A DNA stretch of 64,000 nucleotides from Candidatus Kapaibacterium sp. (GTDB taxonomy: Bacteria > Bacteroidota > Ignavibacteria > Kapaibacteriales > NICIL-2). Below are positions 56,336-64,000 of this stretch, one piece after another. A program made the position numbers and the translations under genes. A model generated the notes under the pieces. The model saw only the letters and a program-made list of their open reading frames with translations. It was not told where the DNA came from and ran no database searches. Numbering within the stretch: the stretch's first letter is position 1; each line of letters begins with the position of its first letter. Location of the stretch: assembly GCA_026003475.1 (NCBI GenBank), contig BPHJ01000001.1, forward strand, positions 1,611,189 through 1,675,188, given 5' to 3'.

Positions 56336-57751
56336 TCACTCCACAATAACCGTGTACCACCGTACCACCCTTCCCTGGACCACCCGCACTATGTACACCC
56401 CTGCACTGAGACCTCCTACCCACAACCGCACCTCCTCCCCCATCACTACACCATCGTACATGCGCCCTACGAACCGCCCTCCTCCATCGTACACCTCCAC
56501 CACCGCTCGCATCCCACTCTCCACCGGCCCAATCGTCACCTCCCCGCTCACCGGCGATGGATATATCACCCCCACCGAACTCCATCTCTCGGCAACCCCA
56601 CTCAACGGCATCGCACGGTACATTGTGATATACGAAGGTTCTAAACCATAGTCAACGATATACTTCCCACTCGGGGAGTAGCTCACATTCCCTATCCCCC
56701 ACGGTCTTGAGTATTGATAGACCCTCTCCCCGGTCTCTACATCCCATATGCTCGGCGCAACGTGATAGATCGCCTTGTCCCCCCCATCACATACCGCCCG
56801 TCCGGCGAAAGCGCAAACGAGAGCACCCCGCCGTTCGGAAATATCCGCACGATCCGCATGCTACTGTCGAACACAAAATACGTACTACCAGTGTTCCCCA
56901 CATACCCTCGCGCTCCTCCTCCCCCACGAATATCATGAAGACTGTACTCCATCTGCCCCACCACGCGCCGCCCCGCTACATCAATCAACCACAAACGCAA
57001 CCGATACGTATCCTGCGTGATTCCACTCCGGACCAATGGACTCGCCAATGCTCCTCCAACACCAAATGAAGGTATCTCCCATCGTCGGTCCACAGCAAAC
57101 CCGGTGACCTACCTCCCCTTTCGCATACCCGGAATACCAATACAACTCCAAATAATGCTGCTCCCCCCGCGGTACCCCCGCTTGCAGCCCGTACGGCAAA
57201 TGCCGCGGGATCGGGATCGTGTCCACCAACCGCATCGAGTCCAACGAGTACAACAACAACCTCGCCGCACCCGAACTGCTCACACCATTGCCTACTACCT
57301 CCTCCCACCCCAACAACTGACGACGCAACGGACACACCACGACGTCCAACAACCCCTGCGGCGGCACATCCCGCAACGTGTCCAACAACCGCCCCGTCCG
57401 ATAGTCCGCCTTCCCAAAGTACGGCACTCGCGTGTACACGATCGGCGTGTCCGGCAACACCGCCAGCACTCCCTTCCCCCGCAGCTCCTCCACCTCCCGA
57501 ACCGCTACCCCTCGCCGCACATCAATCTCGAACACCCGATGCTCCCACCGCACAAGGTCCGATACGATCAACACCGAATCGCTCCAGTGCCAGTACACCC
57601 CAAGCTGCTTGACGTATCCGTCATCGTCCGGTGCAAGATAGGCCCACACCGGCTCGTACGCATACTTCGCCCACAGCACATCGCTGCTGTCTTGCGCCTG
57701 CACCGCGCCACCTGCCAGCAGCACACACAAGAAAAGGCACATGCTCCGCAT
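56336..57751 (-). pseudogene. Propeller-like secreted protein, tandem copy 3 (several frameshifts)
   Basis: The first frame (56981-57751, 256 codons) is intact through YLELYWY and then departs (SGYAKGEVGHRVCC) because of small changes near 57110-57140. A middle piece (56737-57093) and a C-terminal piece (56336-56686) carry the rest. It has the same missing A as copy 2 near 56777 and two further one- or few-base differences near 57025-57045. The C-terminal cassette equals that of copy 2, not copy 1. The upstream region differs from the other copies, but still has GGAGG before the ATG and TATTTTACG as a possible promoter box. Confidence 0.8.
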
Positions 57752-57920
57752 GGGAGAGCCTCCACTGTTACAATGTTCCTCCGTAAAATACGAAGGTGGG
57801 CGATGATTTGTGTGCCTGGTAGCTCTCTGCGCTACTCCGAAACTTTCTAACGCACTGGTGAACGGTCATCGAGCGACAATGCCATCGGCCTTGTTGCAGC
57901 TCCGCCGGTTCGAAAGCAGA

Positions 57921-57948
57921 GCGCCTTGCACCGGTGAGTACAAGGCGC
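57921..57948 (-). terminator. Hairpin downstream of rpoC
   Basis: GCGCCTTG and CAAGGCGC (8-base arms, 12-base loop), 43 bases after the rpoC stop; the minus strand then reads TCTGCTTTC. A weak T tail makes this a moderate call. The rest of 57752-57990 holds no gene. Confidence 0.5.
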
Positions 57949-57990
57949 CCGACAAGTGGGACCGTTCGAACGATTGCTACACCAGCAGCA

Positions 57991-60900
57991 TTAGGAAGGC
58001 GTAGCTCGTCGGACCTGGACTCCATTGACGGTTTCGCGCGCTGCAGGCTGTGGTGGCGGTGGGAGCGCATCCTCGCCGAAGATGTTGCCAACCTCGCTTT
58101 CGACGAGCAAGTCGTTATAGACACGCAAGCCTGTTCCAGCGGGAATTGCCTGCCCGAGGATGATGTTTTCCTTCAGACCGCGCAGGTGATCAACTTTTGC
58201 TTGCGCTGCAGCATCGGAGAGGACGCGTGTTGTCTCTTGGAATGATGCCGCCGAGAGCCAGGACTCGGTTTCCAAGGCTTGATCGGTAATGCCTTTGAGG
58301 ATCGGCCGAGCGATGGCAGGTTCTGCACGGCGAGCTTTGATCGGCTCTTTGCCCCGCCGCTTGAGCTCTGTATTGATCTCACGGAATCGCGCCCGCGGGA
58401 TCACTTCGCCCACTTTCACCTGCCGTGAGTCGCCACGATCGGTGACAACCACGCACTCCTTGAGCCGATTGTTCTCGTCGAGGAACGTGATGCGGTCAAT
58501 GTGGTCCCCTTCGAGAAAGTCGCTATCGCCTGGGTCGGTAATCTCGACCTTCTGCAGCATCTGGCGCACAATGACCTCGATATGCTTATCGCTGATCTTG
58601 ACGCCCTGCATGCGATAGACTTCCTGAATCTCGTTGACCAAGTACTCCGCAACGGCTGTCATCCCTTTGATCGCAAGGATACTGTGGGGATCAACCGGAC
58701 CATCGGTCAAGCGATCGCCGGCACGCACCAGATCGCCATCCTGGACAAGGATGTAGCGTCCGGCGGGGACAGCATACTCTTTCTCCGTGCTGCGGTCGAG
58801 ACTGGTGACTTTGAGAATGATATTCCCGCGCTTGGGTTTGGGGTCCTTGCTGACGATGCCATCAATTTCGGCAACAATTGCAGCATTACGCGGTGTGCGT
58901 GCTTCGAACAGCTCGGTCACCCGTGGCAAACCACCGGTGATGTCGCCGGTTGCACGGCCAAGGTCCCGCGGCATCTTGACCAGTCGCGTTCCCACGCCGA
59001 CGGCCTCACCATCGTCAACGAGAATTTGTGCTCGCACCGGCACGTCGTACCGAGCAAGGACAGTGTCGTTGCCGTCAACAATTTCGATGCTGGGGAACTT
59101 GGTCTTGTCCGATGACTGGATGACGAGCTTGGTGATGTGGCCGGTCTGCTCATCGTTTTCTTCCTTGTAGGTCACGTTGGGCAGAAGGTCAACATAGCGG
59201 ACGCGTCCTGCTTTTTCGGTGATGATCGCAGCGTTGTAGGGATCCCACTCGAAGAGGATTTGCCCTTTGTCTACTTTTTGCCCATCGTGGACACGCAGCA
59301 CTGCACCGTAGGTGACGTCGTGATAGGCGACTTCGCGGTTTGCCAACGGCTCGATGATCTTGATGATACCGGCACGGCTGACGACGACTTCGACGTCGCG
59401 TTCTTCTTCGTCGAGGTAGCGGATGGTGCGAATGTTTTCGAACTTGACAATACCGCTTGCCTTCGCTCCAACGGTTGACTGCGAGGTTACCAGCGAGGCA
59501 GTTCCACCGGTGTGGAAGGTGCGGAGCGTGAGCTGTGTCCCTGGTTCACCAATGGACTGGGACGCGATGGTGCCGACTGCTTCACCGACATCGACGAGCT
59601 TGCCGGTTGCCAGATTCCGCCCGTAGCATTTGGCGCAGACACCATGCCGCGCTTCACAGGTGAGCACCGTGCGAATGAGCACCGATTCAATCGAGGCTTC
59701 CTCGATGGCAGCGGCTTTTTCCTCGTCAATGAGTTCGCCCTTGCCAATGATGAGTGCACCGGTAATGGGATCGCGAACATCTTGGAGTGCCACTCGACCC
59801 AAGATGCGTTCACTGAGCGGTTCCTTGACGTCCTCACCATCCTTGAGAGCGCGCATTTCGATGCCGCGGATCGTGCCGCAGTCCTCCGTCGTGACAACGA
59901 CATCTTGGGCAACATCGTGCAGTCGGCGCGTCAAGTAACCGGCATCGGCTGTTTTGAGAGCAGTATCGGCAAGACCCTTTCGTGCTCCGTGGGTCGAGAT
60001 GAAGTACTCCAGAATGGTCAGTCCATCGCGGAAATTCGAGATAATGGGTGTTTCGATCAATTCGCCGGTTGAACCGGTCAGCGAGCGCTGTGGCTTTGCC
60101 ATCAATCCCCGCATGCCGGCAAGCTGGCGAATCTGCTCTTTCGACCCACGCGCCTGCGAATCGAGCATCATCCAGAAGGTGTTGAAGCCATCCTGATCCT
60201 GCGACAGCTCCGCGTAGAGCTTGTCGGCGATGCGATTGGTGGCGTTGCTCCACTGGTCAATGGTCTTGTTGTAGCGCTCACCGTTCGAGATAATCCCGTT
60301 TTCGTAGTACCAGCGAATCTTGTCCACTTCCTCTTGCGTCTTGGTCACGATTTCCTCCTTGATCGAGGGGACAACCAGGTCTGCAATCGAAACCGACAAG
60401 CCGCCTTGCATCGCGTAGTGGAAGCCGAGGTCCTTGAGCTGGTCGAGGAATTCCGTTGTTCGTGCCAGCCCGACGGTGCGGAAACACTGTCCGATGAGCT
60501 GCTTGAGACGCTTTTTGGTCAGCAGCTCGTTGATAAATCCGAGTTCGGCTGGGACGATCTGGTTGAAGATCACCCGACCGGTCGAGGTTTCGATGAGTTC
60601 GCCATTGATGCGGACTTTGATGAGAGCATGCAGGTCGAGTCGCTTGGCATTGTAGGCAATGATGACTTCCTCAGGCGAAGCAAAGTACTTGCCTTCCCCA
60701 CGCGCACCACGGCGAATCTTAGTCAGGTAGTAGACACCAAGCACCATGTCCTGCGAGGGGACGGCAATGGGTTCGCCATTTTGGGTATGGACAATGTTGT
60801 GCGGCGCCAGCATCAGGAGTAGTGCTTCCAACTGCGCTTCGTGGCTCAACGGCACGTGGACAGCCATTTGGTCGCCGTCGAAGTCTGCGTTGAATGCCGT

Positions 60901-62292
60901 GCAGACAAGCGGGTGCAGTTGGATCGCTTTTCCTTCCACCAAGCGGGGCTGGAAGGCTTGAATACCCAGTCGGTGGAGAGTTGGCGCGCGGTTGAGCAGC
61001 ACTGGGTGCCCATCAATGACCTTTTCGAGGATGTCCCAGACGGCGTCGGTTTTGCGGTCAACAATTCGTTTGCCTGTCTTGACGGTTTTGGTATAGCCAC
61101 GTTCGATGAGCTTGCGAACGATGAACGGTTTGAAAAGCTCGACGGCCATATCCTTTGGCAAGCCGCACTCATAGAGCTTGAGCTCCGGACCGACGACAAT
61201 GACCGAGCGGCCCGAATAGTCCACGCGCTTGCCGAGCAGGTTCTGCCGGAAGCGTCCTGTCTTACCGCGCAGTGAATCCGCAAGGGATTTGAGCGGACGC
61301 TGGGCATCGGTGCGGGCAGTGCGGCGCGAGTTGTCGAAGAGCGAATCCACCGCTTCCTGCATCATCCGCTTTTCGTTGCGGAGGATGACGTCGGGTGCCT
61401 TGATGTCAACAAGCCGTTTGAGCCGATTGTTGCGGATAATGATTCGGCGGTAGAGATCGTTGATGTCGCTGGTAGCAAAGCGTCCCCCGTCAAGCGGGAG
61501 GAGCGGTCGGAGTTCGGGCGGAATAACGGGCAGGATTTCGATGACCATCCACTCGGGGTTGTTCGGATCGCGCCCCGGTTTGGAGCGGAACATATCCAGC
61601 ACGCGGAGACGCTTGCTAATTTCTTTGCGCCGCTGTTGGGAGGTTTCCTCGCGCAGCTCATTGCGGAGGCGCAGGTACTCTTTGTCCGGATTGACGCGCC
61701 GGAGCATTTCCTTGATTGCCTCCCCACCGCTGAGCGCGATAAACTTGCGGGGATCGTCGTCGTCGAGCTCAAGCTCGCTTTTCGGCAAGGTTTCCAGGAT
61801 GCGCTGAAGCTCCTCCTCGGTCACGAGCGTGTTCGGTTGCAAGCCTGTCGAGCCAGGTTGGATAACCACGTAGGACTCGTAGTACACAATCCGCTCGACA
61901 TCCTTGAGTGGCATGCCCAGCAGACCGCTGATCTTGGAGGGATGCGATCGCAAAAACCATACGTGCACAATCGGCACAGCCAGGGTAATATGCCCGAAGC
62001 GCTCACGACGGACAGTTTTCTCGCAAACTTCGACGCCACAGCGGTCGCAGACAATGCCCCGGTAGCGAATGCGCTTGTACTTACCACAGGCGCATTCCCA
62101 GTCGCGGATCGGTCCGAAAATTTTCTCGCAGAACAGACCGTCTCGCTCGGGCCGAAACGAGCGGTAGTTGATCGTTTCGGGTTTGATGACCTCACCGTGG
62201 GAGCGGCGCAAAATGTCGTCGGGCGACGCAAGGCGAATTTCGAGCGCCCGGAATCCACCGCGAGGAATTTGGATGGTTTGAACTCGAGCCAT
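57991..62292 (-). CDS. rpoC: DNA-directed RNA polymerase subunit beta'
   Basis: A 1433-residue beta' subunit. It starts [20 protein letters not shown]. The N-terminal zinc finger is [20 protein letters not shown], the catalytic Mg loop is [12 protein letters not shown], the second zinc site is [17 protein letters not shown], and [20 protein letters not shown] precedes the trigger loop region. Length is that of Bacteroidota/Chlorobi beta'. ATG at 62292 has GGAGG nine bases upstream, which excludes the longer frame from 62379. It lies 19 bases after rpoB in the usual operon. Confidence 0.98.
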   Translation of the reverse strand: MARVQTIQIPRGGFRALEIRLASPDDILRRSHGEVIKPETINYRSFRPERDGLFCEKIFGPIRDWECACGKYKRIRYRGIVCDRCGVEVCEKTVRRERFGHITLAVPIVHVWFLRSHPSKISGLLGMPLKDVERIVYYESYVVIQPGSTGLQPNTLVTEEELQRILETLPKSELELDDDDPRKFIALSGGEAIKEMLRRVNPDKEYLRLRNELREETSQQRRKEISKRLRVLDMFRSKPGRDPNNPEWMVIEILPVIPPELRPLLPLDGGRFATSDINDLYRRIIIRNNRLKRLVDIKAPDVILRNEKRMMQEAVDSLFDNSRRTARTDAQRPLKSLADSLRGKTGRFRQNLLGKRVDYSGRSVIVVGPELKLYECGLPKDMAVELFKPFIVRKLIERGYTKTVKTGKRIVDRKTDAVWDILEKVIDGHPVLLNRAPTLHRLGIQAFQPRLVEGKAIQLHPLVCTAFNADFDGDQMAVHVPLSHEAQLEALLLMLAPHNIVHTQNGEPIAVPSQDMVLGVYYLTKIRRGARGEGKYFASPEEVIIAYNAKRLDLHALIKVRINGELIETSTGRVIFNQIVPAELGFINELLTKKRLKQLIGQCFRTVGLARTTEFLDQLKDLGFHYAMQGGLSVSIADLVVPSIKEEIVTKTQEEVDKIRWYYENGIISNGERYNKTIDQWSNATNRIADKLYAELSQDQDGFNTFWMMLDSQARGSKEQIRQLAGMRGLMAKPQRSLTGSTGELIETPIISNFRDGLTILEYFISTHGARKGLADTALKTADAGYLTRRLHDVAQDVVVTTEDCGTIRGIEMRALKDGEDVKEPLSERILGRVALQDVRDPITGALIIGKGELIDEEKAAAIEEASIESVLIRTVLTCEARHGVCAKCYGRNLATGKLVDVGEAVGTIASQSIGEPGTQLTLRTFHTGGTASLVTSQSTVGAKASGIVKFENIRTIRYLDEEERDVEVVVSRAGIIKIIEPLANREVAYHDVTYGAVLRVHDGQKVDKGQILFEWDPYNAAIITEKAGRVRYVDLLPNVTYKEENDEQTGHITKLVIQSSDKTKFPSIEIVDGNDTVLARYDVPVRAQILVDDGEAVGVGTRLVKMPRDLGRATGDITGGLPRVTELFEARTPRNAAIVAEIDGIVSKDPKPKRGNIILKVTSLDRSTEKEYAVPAGRYILVQDGDLVRAGDRLTDGPVDPHSILAIKGMTAVAEYLVNEIQEVYRMQGVKISDKHIEVIVRQMLQKVEITDPGDSDFLEGDHIDRITFLDENNRLKECVVVTDRGDSRQVKVGEVIPRARFREINTELKRRGKEPIKARRAEPAIARPILKGITDQALETESWLSAASFQETTRVLSDAAAQAKVDHLRGLKENIILGQAIPAGTGLRVYNDLLVESEVGNIFGEDALPPPPQPAARETVNGVQVRRATPS

Positions 62293-62311
62293 GGAATAAA
62301 TCCTCCGTTGG

Positions 62312-64000
62312 TTAGTTAATTCGATCTTCAATGCGTTGCCCATCGAGCCGCACGTCCAAGCACAGACCCTGCAGCTCACGCACCAGCACCATGAACGCTT
62401 CGGGGAGGTTCGGTTGTGGTGCGTTGAATCCTTTCACGATCGCTTCGTAGACCTTGGAGCGACCGTTGACGTCGTCGGATTTCACGGTGAGCATTTCTTG
62501 CAGCGTTGCGGTGGCGCCGTAAGCTTCCAGCGCCCAGACTTCCATTTCGCCCAAGCGCTGACCGCCGAACTGTGCTTTTCCACCAAGCGGCTGCTGCGTG
62601 ATCAGCGAGTAGGGGCCAATCGAGCGCGCATGGATTTTATCCTCGACCATGTGCGATAGCTTCATCATGTAGATGACGCCAACGGTCACCTTGTGCTCGA
62701 ATGGCTCACCTGTTCGGCCGTCGTAGAGAATGGTTTTGCCATCGCGGGGCAGGCCGGCTTGCTCGAGGTAATCACCGACTTGCTCCCAGGTGGCACCATC
62801 GAAAACAGGCGAGGCAAAGTAAAGCCCTAACTTCGATGCTGCCCACCCGAGGGCTGTCTCGTAGAGCTGGCCCAAGTTCATCCGCGACGGCACACCTAAC
62901 GGGTTCAAGATGATGTCCACGGGCGTTCCATCGGGCAAGAAGGGCATATCCTCGATCGGAACAATTTTGGAAACGATGCCCTTGTTCCCGTGGCGTCCAG
63001 CCATTTTGTCGCCCACCTGTAGCTTGCGCTTTTTGGCAACGAACACTTTCGCCATCGCCAGGACACCTGATTGCAATTCATCGCCCAGCGTGGCACGACT
63101 CCGCATCAACCGCGCATGGGCAGCAATTTCGTTGCGGCGAATGTGATAGTTCTCCATGAGCTTCCGCACCCGTTCCATGGCTTGCTTGCTGGCAACCCAA
63201 TCGCCTTCGAGATTGAGGTCGAGAAGAACCAGATCGCCCTTCTGGTACTTGTCGAACAGATTCTGGCGAGTAATGCGGGTGCCGCTCATGTAGATCCGCT
63301 TACCGTCCAGCGCTGTAATGCCGAGGCTTTGCTCCCCTTCCAGGATTGTTGCCAGACGTTCGATGCACTCGCGATCGAGAGCGGCAAGCTGTTCTTGCTC
63401 TTCGCGGTCAACGGCATCACGGCGGCGCTTTTCTTCGGCGCGGTACTCAGCATCACTGACGATGAACCGACGCTGAAAGAGCTTAGTGTTGATCACCGTT
63501 CCTCGTAGCCCAGGTGGTGCTTTCAGCGATGCGTCCTTGACTTCTCCGGCGCGGTCACCGAAGATTGCGCGCAAGAGCTTTTCTTCCGGTGTCGGATCAA
63601 CTTCGCCTTTGGGGGTTACCTTCCCGATGAGGATGTCGCCTTCCTTGACTTTGGTGCCGATGCGGACGATGCCGTGTTCGTCGAGGTCCTTGATCATGTC
63701 CTCGCTCATGCTGGGAATGTCGCGGGTGAATTCTTCTTCACCGCGCTTGGTATCCCGAACAACGGCAGTAAATTCTTCGATGTGGACAGAGGTGAAGACG
63801 TCCTCGGCGACGAGTCGCTCGCTAACAATGATAGCATCTTCGAAGTTGTAGCCACGCCACGGCATGAATGCAACGAGCACATTGCGTCCCAATGCCAGCT
63901 CGCCTCTATCGGTGCAGGCACCATCGGCAATGGGCATGCCGCGCGTGACTCGATCCCCTACCCGTACAATCGGTCGCTGGCAGATGCTCGTGTCTTGGTT
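62312..64000 (-). CDS. rpoB: DNA-directed RNA polymerase subunit beta (3' part, runs off window)
   Basis: The C-terminal 562 residues of the beta subunit; the frame is open to the right edge ([19 protein letters not shown]), so the start is outside. Recognisable segments are [88 protein letters not shown] (beta-beta' contact) and the usual end [14 protein letters not shown]. Upstream of rpoC as in nearly all bacteria. Confidence 0.98.
   Translation of the reverse strand, partial: NQDTSICQRPIVRVGDRVTRGMPIADGACTDRGELALGRNVLVAFMPWRGYNFEDAIIVSERLVAEDVFTSVHIEEFTAVVRDTKRGEEEFTRDIPSMSEDMIKDLDEHGIVRIGTKVKEGDILIGKVTPKGEVDPTPEEKLLRAIFGDRAGEVKDASLKAPPGLRGTVINTKLFQRRFIVSDAEYRAEEKRRRDAVDREEQEQLAALDRECIERLATILEGEQSLGITALDGKRIYMSGTRITRQNLFDKYQKGDLVLLDLNLEGDWVASKQAMERVRKLMENYHIRRNEIAAHARLMRSRATLGDELQSGVLAMAKVFVAKKRKLQVGDKMAGRHGNKGIVSKIVPIEDMPFLPDGTPVDIILNPLGVPSRMNLGQLYETALGWAASKLGLYFASPVFDGATWEQVGDYLEQAGLPRDGKTILYDGRTGEPFEHKVTVGVIYMMKLSHMVEDKIHARSIGPYSLITQQPLGGKAQFGGQRLGEMEVWALEAYGATATLQEMLTVKSDDVNGRSKVYEAIVKGFNAPQPNLPEAFMVLVRELQGLCLDVRLDGQRIEDRIN

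Larger units (their letters stand above)
53343..57751 (-). repeat. Three tandem copies (~1.5 kb unit) of the propeller gene
   Basis: Start codons lie at 54749, 56245 and 57751, and the stops of copies 2 and 3 at 54840 and 56336. The spacing is 1496 bases between copies 1 and 2 and about 1509 between 2 and 3. Long blocks are identical or nearly so. The 90-base spacer upstream of copies 1 and 2 is the same and contains promoter TAAATTTG (minus strand, 54783-54790 and 56279-56286) and GGAGG. Copy 3 has a different upstream region. Confidence 0.92.

Noticed and set aside
53343-57751. Diversity-generating retroelement as the cause of the variable patches
   Set aside because: Patches involve insertions and deletions rather than adenine-directed substitutions, and no reverse transcriptase is in the window.
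57768-58124. 118-codon minus-strand open frame after rpoC
   Set aside because: It overlaps the rpoC 3' end in another frame and the hairpin; no protein-like features.

Overview
The window is 64 kb of a Gram-negative bacterial chromosome at medium-high GC. Several predicted secreted proteins end in a Por/type IX (T9SS)-style C-terminal sorting domain. At least eight genes are preceded by a box resembling the Bacteroidota -7 element TAnnTTTG. Good GGAGG ribosome binding sites also occur, which is uncommon in core Bacteroidota. My inference is a deep relative of Bacteroidota/Chlorobi, such as a Kapabacteria or Ignavibacteria lineage. The lineage is not proven by what is visible here.

Layout. 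1-2334: 5' part of a secreted GEVED/beta-helix protein running off the left edge. 2639-4913: a surface protein and an NlpC/P60 lipoprotein. 4897-9697: a cobalamin-binding/GTPase protein without its mutase domain, a photolyase, and a MetH without its cobalamin domain. 9781-16320: ankyrin protein, SixA phosphatase, patatin outer-membrane autotransporter, SDR, acylphosphatase and VWA-OmpA protein, mostly in translationally coupled minus-strand order. 16494-22181: a putative envelope complex (GldM-like inner-membrane protein, two outer-membrane proteins, small Cys-rich protein). 22278-25727: B12-dependent ribonucleotide reductase.

26382-28228: pyrE-acpS-menA operon. 28393-30695: ECF sigma, anti-sigma-like and DUF1573 genes, closed by a clear terminator. 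30759-34837: eno-phosphohexomutase-SpoU-rsmD operon. 34982-39496: orphan DGQHR protein, YgjP-like metalloprotease, LysE exporter, receiver-histidine kinase and YciO protein. 39498-43706: a 1402-residue secreted protein with CxxC-bearing repeats. 43850-47799: leucine dehydrogenase, nusB, dockerin-like secreted protein and metallophosphoesterase.

The most unusual part is 47878-57751. It holds a ~5.5 kb secreted-protein gene broken by several frame changes, then three tandem copies of a propeller-like secreted protein. Copy 1 is intact. Copies 2 and 3 share a one-base deletion and carry a different C-terminal sorting cassette. The copies differ mainly in short patches, and the spacers contain a leftover of the start of the downstream gene, which fixes the duplication unit. 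The window ends in rpoC and the 3' part of rpoB (57991-64000).

No tRNA, rRNA, CRISPR array or insertion sequence was recognised.
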